Of a DNA stretch of 64,000 nt, positions 11,361 to 24,834 are shown in pieces; the stretch's first letter is position 1; each line of letters starts with the position of its first letter. The translations under genes and the position numbers were made by a program. The stretch covers positions 124,001-188,000 of the forward strand of contig MU119282.1 in the NCBI GenBank assembly GCA_014904845.1. The letters run 5' to 3'. The DNA comes from Acephala macrosclerotiorum (taxonomy: Eukaryota > Ascomycota > Leotiomycetes > Helotiales > Mollisiaceae). The notes beneath the pieces were generated by a model. The model saw nothing but the letters and a program-made list of their open reading frames with translations, was not told the origin of the DNA and searched no databases.

Positions 11361-12504
11361 TCAAATCACTAAATCCCAAAGCACCAAGAAAGCGCTGAGT
11401 CCGCAAGAAGCATAAAACACGTATTTCGCCGTGCTCTTCCTCTCACTCGCTTTCTTCAACTCCTTGTTGCCACCGCCCACGTTCTCGGTTGTAAGATAGG
11501 AGTCGGTTACCAGCTGATCGATATGTGCTGACTGCGTCGCCAAGTTATTCACGAGCTGAGTCTGAAGCTCCGAAATCTCAATGAGAGACTTTTCCGCTGT
11601 CCTAAATATAAATGTTAGAGAGAATCGGGGTATCATCCTACGGAATGCTACATACCTAACTTGGTCCAGTGTGCTTTCGTAGTGTTTCAGCATATCCTGG
11701 TTTTCCTTCTCAAACATTTGGATTTGTTCTGCCGTTAGTTCTTCTTCGGGATATAACTCTTGAACCTCCAAGCCTGCCTTCGTGGTAGGTGAATAAGGTT
11801 TGGAAGACGACGGCGCATCGAAGGCCAGATTTGACATTCCCATCTTCGACTTGGCAAGTGTACTCTTATTCTTCTCCATCTCGCGGTATATCCGTTTCTC
11901 CATCATCGAGGCTTGGAAGGCCCCGCATTCTTGTAGCTTCTGTCGTAGATACCAGAGGACATTCTCCCTGTGCATTGATATCGCATTTGCCTTGGCCTCA
12001 TCAAACTGCTCTTCTAGAGTCTTGCTCTCTCCTATCCCGCCTGCTGCCCATTTTCCTAGAGCTCCTAGACCTAATCTTGCGTATTTCTTCTTCCGCACTG
12101 TCTCCAAGGTATTCTGCCGCACCAGTTCGGCATCTGCTAACATGCGTATCCTGGCATTGAGATCCCGTAGAACTTGTTTTGTCTCGGCATCAATCTGGTC
12201 CTTCTGGCGGTCTGTCAAATGTTTCCATTGTTTATCTTTCGAAGATGCGACGGCTCGTCTTGGGGGTCGTTCTGTGGAAAGGTAGGATTGTCGTATACCC
12301 CTCAATTCCGTATTGAGTGAAGCTATGCCAGCATTCTAAGTTCTGGTAAGCAGATGTTCTGGCAGAGATTTGGAGGAGAGTTACAATTTCATATGCTTCC
12401 TTGAGGAAGCTGTCTATGTTTGCCAATGTCAGTGCCGGATCTGCTGTCGGGGGAGCATCGTGGCTCTTTAAGAATTGGTTGAAGAGGGGCGTAATATCAG
12501 TCAT
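11361..12504 (-). CDS. UFE1: Syntaxin-18/Ufe1-type SNARE
   Basis: This is a Qa-SNARE of the ER membrane for retrograde Golgi-to-ER fusion and homotypic ER fusion. Exons are 12504-12385, 12335-11656 and 11601-11361, giving 346 aa. The N-terminus MTDITPLFNQFLKS and the stretch NAGIASLNTELRGIRQSYLS match the syntaxin-18 N-domain and are rebuilt by the first splice. Next come a helical region (TDRQKDQIDAETKQVLRDL) and a SNARE motif, LDQVRTAEKSLIEISELQ then QLVNNLATQSAHIDQL. The second splice rebuilds this motif. A C-terminal tail anchor (YVFYASCGLSAFLVLWDLVI) ends the protein, as expected for a tail-anchored SNARE. Both introns are about 50 nt. Confidence 0.85.
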
Positions 12505-13154
12505 GTTGACTAGATTTAGTGCAAAACAAGTAAGGGTATTAGAAGGTAATGTTGTCAATATGCATTTCAAAGTTCGACGCGTGCATATTTCGAGATGCCA
12601 GCTTTCTTGGGTCTCAGCTAGCTTCGTCGCTTAAACGCTTCCGCGACAGGGGTCATGGATTTCCATCGGCCGTCATCCCGTTCTTCTTCCCAAACTTGTC
12701 CCACTCAAACTTTCGAAGTATCTTTTACATACATCTCGTCTTCATTTCTACCTCACCAGGAAACCGCGTCTACATTCATCTCGTATTACAGCATAGTCTG
12801 TCCGTACACGCTCCAAACTCTTCCCACGGCGCAGAGCGCTCAACTGTTATCTGATCTCGCTAGGAGCTCCGACGTCTTCTGCGATGCTCTGTTAAGAGCG
12901 ATAACGGCGGACGGCTCTTCTGTGCCGAGAAAGTCCCACTCATGACCAATGATGCTCATGCAATTGAATCGCAAAATGGGGATGGTCTTTTCAAAGTCTG
13001 GGAATAAGTGTGGATCGTCGGGCCTAACCTTTTCACTGAGAAGGTTGATATATCGCGAGATCTAGTGACGGTAAGTGGCTCTCTATCCTCTACCAACAGT
13101 CGTTCTATCTGTTGTTCTTTCTCTAGTCCTTTCTATGTTACATTCTTTCTGGTT
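12505..13154. other. Divergent promoter region of UFE1-like and MFS genes
   Basis: A 96-aa open frame at 12655-12945 on the plus strand has no recognisable domain. I treat it as chance or a transcribed leader of the MFS gene. Nothing else was seen. Confidence 0.35.
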
Positions 13155-14921
13155 ATGGCACAAGACAATCACCTTGGAGATGCAGAGAAAGCAGAAGAAA
13201 TAGGAGCCAGTCTCCAAGGCGCCGTCCTCGAAGAACCTGCGAACCCCCACCTTGTATCCCTCCATGAGGAGTCTAATACACCGTCAGAAAACACAGACGA
13301 ACATCAAGCCGTTCAAGATGAAGCCCAGGACCTCGAACAATTGGCCGCGGTCACCACTGGCCCAGTCTATTCAGCATTCAACACATGGAAGAAGAGATAC
13401 ATTGTTATTATGGTTACTTGGGCAGCATTCATTTCTCCTACATCCGCCAATATATACTTCCCAGCACTGAATCCTCTGCAACAGGATCTCAATGTATCGA
13501 CTACACTCATCAACTTGACTCTTACTTCCTACATGATCTTCCAAGGATTGGCACCGACCATATTTGGAGATTTAGCAGATATGGCAGGAAGACGTCCAGC
13601 ATATATCATAGCTATGATAGTATACATCGGCGCTAATATTGGTTTGGCTTTGCAGAACAGCTACGCCGCTCTCTTTATCCTTCGGTGCATGCAAAGTACC
13701 GGTAGCAGTGGAGCAATTGCCTTGGGGTATGGCGTCGTTGCAGACGTTTCGACAAGTTCCGAAAGAGGAACGTATATGGGGATCGTTGGGGCTGGGACAA
13801 TGATGGGACCGGCGTTGGGACCTGTTATTGGAGGAATCCTGGCTCAATTCCTTGGATGGCGTTCGATTTTCTGGTTCCTGGTCATCTTCGTCAGTTGCTT
13901 CCTCATTCCATATGCCCTTACTGTCCCCGAAAGCGGTCGTAACGTGGTAGGAAATGGCTCTATCCCACCTCAAGGTTGGAACATGACCGTACTGGAATGG
14001 TGGCAACTCCGCAAAGAGAAGAAGTCTGGCGAGCTCTCACGAACAGAAACTGCTGAAGGTCGACGTCTCGCACAGGCAGAGCTTGCCAAAGCCCGCAAGC
14101 TTCGCTGGCCCAACCCACTCAAGACCGTTCATATCATTATGGAAAAAGATGTCGCCATGGTCCTCTTCTACAACTCCCTAATCTACACCGCATTCTACGA
14201 TGTCGTAGCCTCCATTCCCCAACTCTTCCAAGAAATCTACCACTTCAACGACCTCCAAATCGGACTCTGCTACATCCCCTTCGGCTGCGGCTGCGCTCTC
14301 GCCTCATTCATCAACGGCAGAATGCTAGATCGCAACTACAAAAAAATAGCAAGACAAATAGGCTTCACCATCGACCGCAAGCGAGGCGACGACCTCCGGC
14401 ACTTCCCCATTGAACGAGCAAGACTGGAAATCATCTGGCCGCTGCTCTACACAGGCCTAGCTTGCATCCTGTGTTACGGATGGGCACTCGAGAAGAACAC
14501 CAATCTCGCCGCTCCTCTCATCCTCCAATTCTTCATCGGGATGTGCGTCAATGGCTCTTTCAACATCCTTTCCACATTAATTGTCGATCTCTATCCCCAG
14601 AGCCCTGCGACTGCTACTGCGGCGAATAATCTTGTGAGGTGTTTCATTGGAGCTAGTGGGACGGGGATTATTACTATTATGATTGATCATATGGGGAGAG
14701 GATGGTGTTTTACGCTTATTAGTCTGGTTTGTGCGGTTGCGAGTCCAATGTTGACGGCGGAGTTGAAATGGGGAATGAAGTGGAGAGAGGAGAGGAGGGT
14801 TAGGACGGATAAGAAAAAGGAGGAGGAAAAGCAGAGGGAGGAAATGAGAGAATCGAGCGCGAGTTCTGTCGGCATTACTGAGGCGGATACTCCAAGCGCG
14901 GATGATGAGATGGAGAGCTGA
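13155..14921 (+). CDS. MFS exporter, DHA1 (QDR/AQR1-like) family
   Basis: The intronless 588-aa plasma-membrane-type transporter has an acidic cytosolic N-terminus of about 75 residues, then about 12 hydrophobic segments. MFS motif A is visible as FGDLADMAGRRPAY. The antiporter-type motif region reads SERGTYMGIVGAG then GPALGPVIGGILAQFLGWR (motif C). A charged central loop (WWQLRKEKKSGELS) separates the halves, and the C-terminus is a Glu/Lys/Arg-rich tail ending ADTPSADDEMES. This layout is typical of drug/proton antiporters such as yeast Qdr, Aqr1 and Dtr1. Substrate cannot be told. The frame is open upstream to 13008, but 13155 is the first ATG. It neighbours a small secreted-protein gene and a dead esterase, not a biosynthetic cluster. 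Confidence 0.88.
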   Translation: MAQDNHLGDAEKAEEIGASLQGAVLEEPANPHLVSLHEESNTPSENTDEHQAVQDEAQDLEQLAAVTTGPVYSAFNTWKKRYIVIMVTWAAFISPTSANIYFPALNPLQQDLNVSTTLINLTLTSYMIFQGLAPTIFGDLADMAGRRPAYIIAMIVYIGANIGLALQNSYAALFILRCMQSTGSSGAIALGYGVVADVSTSSERGTYMGIVGAGTMMGPALGPVIGGILAQFLGWRSIFWFLVIFVSCFLIPYALTVPESGRNVVGNGSIPPQGWNMTVLEWWQLRKEKKSGELSRTETAEGRRLAQAELAKARKLRWPNPLKTVHIIMEKDVAMVLFYNSLIYTAFYDVVASIPQLFQEIYHFNDLQIGLCYIPFGCGCALASFINGRMLDRNYKKIARQIGFTIDRKRGDDLRHFPIERARLEIIWPLLYTGLACILCYGWALEKNTNLAAPLILQFFIGMCVNGSFNILSTLIVDLYPQSPATATAANNLVRCFIGASGTGIITIMIDHMGRGWCFTLISLVCAVASPMLTAELKWGMKWREERRVRTDKKKEEEKQREEMRESSASSVGITEADTPSADDEMES

Positions 14922-15637
14922 AAAAGCATAGGTAGGCGTAGGAGGGGGTTTTGCTGTAGCATTATACCCTGATACTGGTTTGGGCGGCATTGCGTGCATT
15001 GTGTTTTGGGTACAAAATAGGAATACAATTAATGAACAGCTAGCCCGGGTTCATGTGGGGAGAATGTCGCGAAGAATCAAAAAGTGTAGAAGTAAGCGAT
15101 ATCCCTAAACTCTGTGTAAATCCTTTCTCCTGCTGGTTCCGTTTTAGTCTCTGGACGTGAGCAGCGGCCGCTTTACCTAAGCTGATAGTGTGCATGCCTG
15201 AGTTTAGCCGTCTAAGCTGACTCCAAGCTGAAGAGCACATAACGTTTGGCATATAGCAGATTTGATGCTGTTAAACGTTACACTGCACCGGTCACCCCAA
15301 CGTGGCCCAATAGGTCGGCCGAAGGGGCTAATCTTTAGCCATCTAGTATGACCAAGGCGGCCAGAGTTAACAGAATTATGAGTTACATGTCTGCGCAACA
15401 GATCCACTACGTGGCTCTAATTGATGTTAAATTCCAAGTGATAGTGTAGTATGCTTACGATCCTTTCCCCTCTGTACATCAAACATCCACTTATGTGACG
15501 GGATTGACTCCGCGCTAAGTCAGCCGTAAATGGTTTGTGCTACAGTAATATAATATACTTACCATTCTCTATATACCATATACCTATTTATATAGTGAGA
15601 TTGACTTCGAGCCAAGTTGGTGATCAAGGGTCGTGGC
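14922..15637. other. Intergenic
   Basis: This is the 3' region of the MFS gene and upstream region of the small secreted-protein gene. No open frame of interest was seen. Confidence 0.4.
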
Positions 15638-15646
15638 TATTTAAGC
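15638..15646 (+). promoter_or_regulatory. TATA-like box of small secreted-protein gene
   Basis: CTATTTAAG lies about 115 bp before the ATG at 15760 and is followed by a CAAC/ACAAAC-rich leader typical of strongly transcribed fungal genes. This is inferred from position and sequence only. Confidence 0.45.
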
Positions 15647-15759
15647 AGACAAAAGCCCCGTCGTATGTAGAGGCAAGCTCAATTTCATTGAACAACAAAC
15701 AACAAACCACAAACTCCTACCTACAATCCAACACTCTCAACTTAACCAATTAAGTCAAC

Positions 15760-16038
15760 ATGAAGGTCTCAATTACGCTTCTGACCCTACTAGCCGCATT
15801 CGCCATGGCGAGCCCGGCGGCGGTTGGTGACTTAGAAGCACGAATTGACTGTTCGACATGTGGTTGTTCGTCTACAGAGTCTTGTACTGTAAGTTCCTGC
15901 CTAATATGAGCCACCGTGTTAAGTAGGGCTATGCTGAAACAGTTATTATAGTTTGATGTAAGTCTATATTATGTTCTAGATTCTAGTGACTGCTGGCAGT
16001 GTACTGACTCAGGTGGTGGCTTAAGTGTTGTCAAGTAA
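15760..16038 (+). CDS. Small secreted cysteine-rich protein (effector-like)
   Basis: Too short to stand out as an open frame but well supported. Exon 1 (15760-15888) encodes a signal peptide (MKVSITLLTLLAAFAMASPA), a short pro-like stretch (AVGDLEAR) and a cysteine cluster, DCSTCGCSSTESCT, ending at a perfect GTAAGT donor. A 6-nt micro-exon (15952-15957, Phe-Asp) and a last exon (16000-16038, CTDSGGGLSVVK) complete a 57-aa model with five cysteines. The 3' end is uncertain: the stop overlaps another GTAAGT at 16036, and splicing there would give other C-termini, one ending in a sixth cysteine. A TATA-like box and leader precede it. Function unknown; it could be an effector, an antimicrobial peptide or a surface protein. 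Confidence 0.65.
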
Positions 16039-17458
16039 GTTCTATCATAAGCTAAATGACAGCGCTTTGTTGTGGTACTTTATTTGCTAATTGTATTGTG
16101 AAGTAAATGGACGGGTGATTTGGACCACAGAGATGGCTTGAATGTCAGAGGCAGCTTCTCGTCGTTGTATGGAGTTCTCCGCTGGAGTTTAAGCTCGGCC
16201 GACGAGAAGCGGGTTCCCATGGTTGTCAGTTAGTCTAGGACTTCAGAATACAATCGAAAATTCAACGAATTACATCCGAGTTTTCATTTGGATGCTGGGG
16301 CCGATTCGTGCATTTCCCCGCGATTGGAGCTGCACCTTAGCCAAACAGGGCGGTAGATTGCACTAATCAACCCTTCCAAGAAGAATACTTTGTTTTGCCA
16401 AGCATTAATGGTGCATCTCAATCAATTTTCATGTTCGTCCCTCTTAGATTGCAGATTAGGTTAGCGCTGACCGCACAAGATCGTCTGTGGCATGAAGCTG
16501 CAGGAGTATGGCGTATCGTCGTCCCATTCCGAGATAACGGCTGTGATACGAGATGACATAGTCAGTGTTTAATATCATACTAAGTTCGAGGGGACGGTGT
16601 CTGTGCGCGGGGAGGTTGGTGACAAGTGATAGCATCGGATAATCTACGCAAGGTTTACTGGATTGAGTTTAGGGCTTCTTCGCTGTTCGAGATAGTGGAC
16701 GATGTCTTAAAGAATTGCTGTGCCGTGTGCAGTCAAGTTTTCAAGTAGTTGGTGGTCGATTCGAATGGGCAGAGCACGGAACAAGAATTAATCTTTTGGA
16801 AGAAGTCCGAAATGCAGGTGCTTCCGAGGAGACTCATATCCAAGCGAGCCCCCAAAAGAATCTGTCCAGACTATTGAAAAATCAAAACCCTGGATAGCTT
16901 AACACATTGGCTATTATTACCTCTGCCGGACTTATAATCACCTTGCACTCTTGAAACCTGCTGCCCCTTTTCCCCACGTTTCGCTTGCGCCCCTTCGCTA
17001 CTCCAAGCGAGGACAGATCCGGTGGACAAAACCAAAAATCATCCAAACCACCGCAAGGAATTATACGCAATGGCCGGGGGAAGAAATACAAAAGAGAATA
17101 AACACTCTCTCAGACGTTATGAACACGGGACGTCGGTCTAACGTTGGGGGTCTCTCAATGCAACTTTACAGCTAATTCACCAACCTATGCCTACGACACA
17201 CCCATTCCTGGGGACCAAATTTCGGACCAGATTTCTTACCAAAGGGTGGACCATCTTATTTACCCTACTTTCGGCTTCGGTGACTGGGAAAATACTTTTT
17301 TAAAATTATACCGGCGTTTTTGTTTGGTGAGGCGGAGCGAGGTATCTTCGGCTTCATTTTTGGGCGGTGCTACGGAGTCGGTGATGGGAAGAGGGATTTT
17401 CACATCATTTGAAGCTAAGTGTATGGAAATCATGTTTTCTATAAATTAAGCCTTTCGT
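16039..17458. other. Gene-free stretch
   Basis: Short frames only on both strands. It contains possible 3' exons of the small secreted-protein gene up to about 16230 and the 3' side of the carboxylesterase pseudogene. Nothing else was recognised. Confidence 0.4.
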
Positions 17459-19516
<2,058 letters not shown>

Positions 19517-20056
19517 TTTGAGCAGCAGGTCAAGAAACGACTGTTGTCTGAAAACTGGAGAAGTTCGATTCCGAAAGAGATATGTCCCACCTACTTTTCA
19601 TATGAATATGCCATCATCGGTACAGTCTGTCATCTGTGAAAACAGCAGACGGCATCTTGCATAGATGGAAGTTAGAAAGCCTCCCATTCGTCATTCGATA
19701 TTGAAAAGGTACCGTACGAGAGGGGTCAATAACAGATCTTGTATAGTGGCTTGAATCTAAGCTTTCTTTCCGAGTATTCGCTTGCTTGGACAAATCCGGG
19801 TAATTAACGAGTGCTTGATGCAGTGTACCAGCGTGGAAGATTGAGCAACCCCATGCTACCGGACCGTCCCCTCTGCATCTCGCTACTAGAAAAAGACCTC
19901 TTGATCAGCCTTCGGAGAGTTGACTTGATGGTTGGCTGGGATTCTTTGGGTGAGGTATTTCAATGCTCGTGATCGAAGTTGAAAGTTGACTTGTGTATAT
20001 TTTGCATAGAAAAATGTCGTTGACTCTTCATCAGAACATGTACAGGCTCTTCGTCC
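19517..20056. other. Intergenic between two minus-strand genes
   Basis: Former promoter of the esterase and 3' region of the APC permease. No feature was recognised. Confidence 0.4.
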
Positions 20057-21904
20057 TCACGGCGCCCTCTCCGTACCCTCACTCCCAGCCACAACACCAC
20101 CTCCTAGAACCTCCCCACCATGCTCGTACTCATGCGCCAACGCCTGCGGCCCAACATACCCCCTCCGCCCCAGCACCCACCAAACCCCCGAAAATATAGT
20201 CATACTCCCCGTAATCAAACACGCATAATTCATATTCTGCGCCGTAACTGGCATCGAATAAGGAAAACAATAAATGACCACAAAGACAACAATATACACA
20301 CAACTAACCGCATTCACCACATACCCCAATTTATGCCCCATCTGAAACGGACCTGGACGCATGTTGTTTGAATATTGGCTAGTTTGGGTTGAGCGCGAGA
20401 AGCGATGGGTGAGCATGAATGGTAGGATGGAGGCTAGGTACGAGAGCGTGGATAGAACAATGAAAGAGCCAACGAAGGCGTTGAATGCTGTTGAGGAACC
20501 GACGTAGATTGCTCCTAGAACGGTGGAGAAACAGCCACAGAAGAGGGTGGCGTTAAAGGGGTTCTTGAAGCGGGGAGAGATGATGCCGAATGTGTCTGAA
20601 AATGGGACTGCGCGGTCGCGGGAGAGGGTCCAGAGACAGCGACCGGATGTGATGTAGGTTCCAATGCAGGTGCAGAGGATTGGGATAAAGATGATGAAGA
20701 GGAGGCCGATGGTTCCGGCTTGAGAGGAGGTGGCTTGCTCGTAGATTGTTGCGAGTGGAAAGTAGGGGGCAGCGAGGACGTCGTCGATGGAGGAGATGGA
20801 GTAGAAGATGGCGATCATGTAGAAGAACGCAGTCAAGAAACCGATAGCCATTTGCGCGGCAATGGCGAGTGGGATATTGCGTCTTGGATGAGGAATTTCT
20901 TCTGCGAGGTGGGAGACGCAGTCTGGTGTTCCAACTGCATAGGCGCCGTTGAGCATGCCTGCGAGGAAGACAAAGCCATTGCTTGTATATCCAGTCTGGT
21001 TTGACCAATCCGCCCAGACAAAGGACGAGGATGCATATCTAGTACGGTCAGCATTCGAAGACCTAGCCTGCTGCAACATCTCGAATCCGATGAGACCAAA
21101 TGCCTCGAAATTAAAAATTGCTTACGCAGATCCTGTTACATGTGGCATACTCGCACAGACGATGATCGTGATGAATACCCCGGCAAGGATGAAAAATAGG
21201 CCAATATTATTGAGTATCGGAAGAGCTTTATTGGCAAAAAGCACAATAGAGCAGCAAAGCCAGGTTACGATCACGTAACCGATGAAGACGTGCCAACGTT
21301 CTGGCACGTAATCTGGATGATAGGTGCCGTACATAGCAACTGTTATCTGGCTACTGATGCTGGCCATTGATGCTGATATCGTTAATTCAGAGCTTTGTGG
21401 ATATTGAGGAAAGAACTTACCAGATCCCATCATCCAAGCAAACGTATTCCACCATCCAGCGAACCAGCCACATATCGGTCCGTACTTCGGACCTGGTGTA
21501 ATGGAGGCCCAGTGGTACACACCAGCACTGCTTGGCATAGACGAAGCAAGTTCCTAGTCACCATGTCAGTTTGGGAGAATGGGCAGCTTTGTGATATGGA
21601 TACCCACAGCAATACAAGCGGCAATCAGCCAGTAAAAGGCAGAAACCGCAATGAATTCGTACAATACACCCGGAGGACCTCCATTATAGATCGTCACCAC
21701 GATTGAACCTCCAAGAGCTGCCCAGGTGTTTCCTGTAACTATGCCGACGGAACATACGGAAAGCAAAGAGAAGTTCCGTTCCAATTCTTGAACATGCCCA
21801 GTCTCGTTGATTTCGTGTAATCTAGGCTCATGATCCATGCCTGCTGTATCTTTCTCGGGATACGATGGAGCTGTTGACTTCTCAGCCTCGAGGGAGGACA
21901 CCAT
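20057..21904 (-). CDS. APC-family amino acid/choline permease
   Basis: A 552-aa, roughly 12-TM permease of the fungal choline/GABA/amino-acid (APC) family. Exons are 21904-21608, 21553-21421, 21372-21126 and 21038-20057, and all three introns keep frame. The acidic N-terminus leads to RNFSLLSVCSVGIVTGNTW and ELASSMPSSAGVYHWASIT. Later come GTPDCVSHLAEEIPHPRRN (the conserved intracellular loop of HNM1-type permeases), TSGRCLWTLSRDRAVPFS and SPRFKNPFNATLFC. Length fits the family. The substrate cannot be assigned; the pattern is closest to choline (HNM1/CTR) and GABA permeases. It sits alone, with no linked metabolic genes. Confidence 0.88.
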
Positions 21905-22968
21905 GATGAGTTTGTAATTGCAGTTATAAATAATATATGCAAAAATAGGGTACGAGGGACTGGCTATCTGCCCATCTGATTGACCGTACTCTTAAGAGAA
22001 ACTCTTCCTCTAGGAACAACAAAAGGCAAAGTTGCAAAGGAAAATTAATTGAAGAAAGAAAGAGATGTTGCATTGAGATTGTAGAGGCCAATTGACACTT
22101 ACCTTAGCTCCAAGCTGTGTGATGCATGATAGTGATGTGCAAGTCTAACAACAAGGTTGTCCGATGCACGCGATGCAGCTCTTCTTGGGAGCTTCTATCC
22201 CACGAACGCCATAGGGTGGAGTCGACAAGGCACTTCCTCTCCCCGTCTCTATATCACTTGGCCAGCTAGATAGCTGTAGCTCTGGTGCCCTGGAAGCTCT
22301 CGGCGTTGCAAGCCGAGCTCTCCGTTATTTGTAGTCGGAATACACTAATGGATAATAGTAATATTAAATTTAAGCAATCAGAGGGCGTCAGGATGCACCG
22401 ATCAGCCAAGTGGCCGACATCAAAAACGCGGTTGCAGGGATCTGGCCCAAAATTGATAAGGGTCCAAAATGTCATTCTGTCAAATGTCCTTACATAATGG
22501 CACCATAACGTTAATATTCATACATCGTCGTCCTCTTGACATAAATCATCTTCAATCAATTCTTCCAGCCACGGTCGCGGAGGACTTGGTGTCGCTCAAA
22601 AATTCGAAAATCAAGAAGGCCCGTGATGTGGACCTGCATCAGAGGACTTTCAACCACTGGCCATTCTATCCAAACATCTCGAATAGGCTGCCACGATGTC
22701 TCGCAGAAAATGGCAGCAAACACCCATTGGTGCCAACCTCTACGACCATAAATATGTCCAATCCACAGCTTCAATTGATGCAATATAGCTCCGCTCAAAC
22801 AAGACACGGAAAATTTCGATGCTTACTTTTGGCCATAGCCGACCGATCCGTACCGAAAGAGCGTTCGAATGTCGACTTCGTGGCTGATTTTTGTCTGGGG
22901 AAGATTTTCTTTTTCGTTCGTAGGTATCGTCAAATCCATAGCCAGGATCGTGGGTCGGATATTCGTAC
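21905..22968. other. Intergenic
   Basis: Promoter of the permease and 3' side of the acetyltransferase gene. An 83-residue minus-strand frame (22556-22807) with several tryptophans has no recognisable domain or start context. Nothing else was seen. Confidence 0.35.
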
Positions 22969-23556
22969 TTAGAGGACCTGTCTCATAACACATCTCTTCC
23001 TGATATCCAGACCGTGTTGTGCTTCCTCCTCTAAGATTGCCTCGTATCCCCGTCCGACATCCCAGGGTTTTACTTCGACAAATCCCATTCTGGAATACCA
23101 AGGTGCATTCCATGGCAGATCTCGATATGTCGTCAAAGTGACGGTCTTGTATCCTTCTGCTCTGACCTGGTCCACCATTGTTGCCATCAACGCCTTTCCT
23201 ATGCCTCTCCCTTGGTATGCTCTCGCCACCGACACTTCGATAATATGGAAATTTCCTTCAAGATATTGTCCTCCGATGAAACCTATGGGCTTATCGAATC
23301 TGTCTACCGCGATCCAGAGGTGGCCCAAATTTGCCATCGAAGCAAGAAGGTACGGGTCTACAGTTGGTCCATCAAGCAGAAATCCGAGGTTGGCTGTGAG
23401 GAAGATTTCCGCCGCAGACCGTTCGACTTTCTCTAATATTGGGATATCTGAACTTCGTGGCGATCGAATGTAGTAACTTTCGGGGGCGTATTCGAGAGAT
23501 TCCTTGCGTTGCACCTCTGCTGCAGCCATTGCAAGGATAGTAAGTGAGTCCATCAT
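22969..23556 (-). CDS. GNAT-family N-acetyltransferase
   Basis: Intronless, 195 aa from the ATG at 23556 (MMDSLTILAMAAAEV); a second ATG follows immediately. The GNAT core runs from YYIRSPRSSDIPILEKVE through HLWIAVDRFDKPIGFIGG and HIIEVSVARAYQGRGIGKAL (acetyl-CoA pyrophosphate-binding motif A, Q/RxxGxG/A) to LTTYRDLPWNAPWYSRMGF. The segment TYRDLPWNAPWYxRxGF is typical of small fungal and bacterial GNATs that acetylate small molecules. The substrate is unknown. The gene is divergent from the MDP-1-like gene, with about 335 bp between starts. Confidence 0.85.
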   Translation of the reverse strand: MMDSLTILAMAAAEVQRKESLEYAPESYYIRSPRSSDIPILEKVERSAAEIFLTANLGFLLDGPTVDPYLLASMANLGHLWIAVDRFDKPIGFIGGQYLEGNFHIIEVSVARAYQGRGIGKALMATMVDQVRAEGYKTVTLTTYRDLPWNAPWYSRMGFVEVKPWDVGRGYEAILEEEAQHGLDIRKRCVMRQVL

Positions 23557-23891
23557 CGAAACGTAGTCGTAGATGTGAATGTGCAAGATCTTTCAATAGA
23601 GTTCAGATGACGAGAAGTATAAAGAAGGGACGAAAAGGAGAGATGTCTAGGAGGGTTCGAGTGGCCGTGAAGTGTGAGACGAAACTATGACTGTTTTCAA
23701 AGAAAAATCCTCTCATTAATTAAGCTTAAACTGTCAGTGACGCCAACAAGATCCACCCTTGCCAGGTACTCGGTGAACCCCTCCAGGCTCCTTCAACCAT
23801 CACAAGAGCAACAAAAACTTCTCAATATCGCTCTTCAACCTTCACCGCCACGCGATACTATCTGCCACTTCTCACAATACTTCTTACTATC

Positions 23892-24515
23892 ATGGTCAGG
23901 AAGGCGGGTCAAGGCTCGCAGCTCGCTGAATCAACACACATCCCTCCCGCCACCCTCAGCGATGGCGTCCTACCTAAGATGATAGTTTTCGACCTCGATT
24001 ATACATTATGGCCTTTCTGGGTAGACACACACGTTACGCCTCCCCTGAAAGTGAAGAACTCTGCGAACCACGACGCCGTACACGACCGCTTCGGCGAGAG
24101 TTTCTCCTTCTACTCCGATGTTCCCTCAATCCTTTACAATCTGCGAGAACATAATATCAAAGTGGGCGCGGCATCACGAACTTCTGCTCCTGATCTCGGA
24201 AGAGACATGTTGAAGCTGTTGCATATACAGGACGGGGTGGAAGGCAAGAAGAGGAAGGCGATTGAGTATTTTGACCAACTCGAGATTTATCCAGGCAGCA
24301 AGATTACGCATTTTACGAAGTTGCAGAGGGCAACTGGACTCCGTTACGAAGATATTCTTTTCTTTGACGATGAGGCAAGGAATAGGAATGTGGAGAGTCT
24401 TGGGGTGACGATGTACCTGGTGAGGGATGGAGTTACAAGACAAGAGATTGATAATGGGATTCGAGAGTGGAGGAGGAGGCATGGCCATATTGGGAAGACT
24501 GCCAGTAGTGGTTAA
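23892..24515 (+). CDS. MDP-1-like HAD phosphatase
   Basis: Intronless, 207 aa, member of the magnesium-dependent phosphatase-1 (acid phosphatase class III) branch of the HAD superfamily. The catalytic loop is FDLDYTLWPFWVDTH (DxDxT, the first Asp being the nucleophile). HAD motif II is in GAASRTSAPDLGRDML, and motif III/IV in EDILFFDDEARNRNVESLGV. In animals MDP-1 acts on protein phosphotyrosine and on sugar-amine adducts; the fungal substrate is not established. The C-terminus (REWRRRHGHI) is basic. Start chosen at 23892 (MVRKAGQGSQL). Confidence 0.9.
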   Translation: MVRKAGQGSQLAESTHIPPATLSDGVLPKMIVFDLDYTLWPFWVDTHVTPPLKVKNSANHDAVHDRFGESFSFYSDVPSILYNLREHNIKVGAASRTSAPDLGRDMLKLLHIQDGVEGKKRKAIEYFDQLEIYPGSKITHFTKLQRATGLRYEDILFFDDEARNRNVESLGVTMYLVRDGVTRQEIDNGIREWRRRHGHIGKTASSG

Positions 24516-24834
24516 TGTGTGATAGAGTGGGATACAGCATTGCATGGCGTTGGGAGATATCCGGTTACACCTTTTCGAAGTCTACAGAGGGCTTCTACAT
24601 AGAATACTACGGTACATAGAGACAATTGACGATTCAAGATCTAGATAATAAATCTGTACTTTTCACTCTTCAATGGGGGTTGATTTGCCACAAAGAACCC
24701 CTGTCGCGTACCTGAGCTAAGATTGGTGATGACTTCATGAGGCTGCAGCTCTTCGAAAAGTCCCACGCCGACGTGAACACTCAACAACGCGACAACGCCT
24801 CAACTTACGACAGACACTGGTGACATGCATCACC

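Noticed and set aside
12655..12945. 96-codon frame upstream of the MFS gene
   Set aside because: No domain, Ser/Thr-rich translation as expected from a CT-rich leader, and it lies within a divergent promoter region.
23557..23586. Longer N-terminus for the GNAT protein
   Set aside because: The frame opens with TTG at 23586. The first ATG is 23556.
24820..24834. Upstream start for RAD4 at 24820
   Set aside because: The codon there is GTG. The first ATG, with good context, is at 24835.
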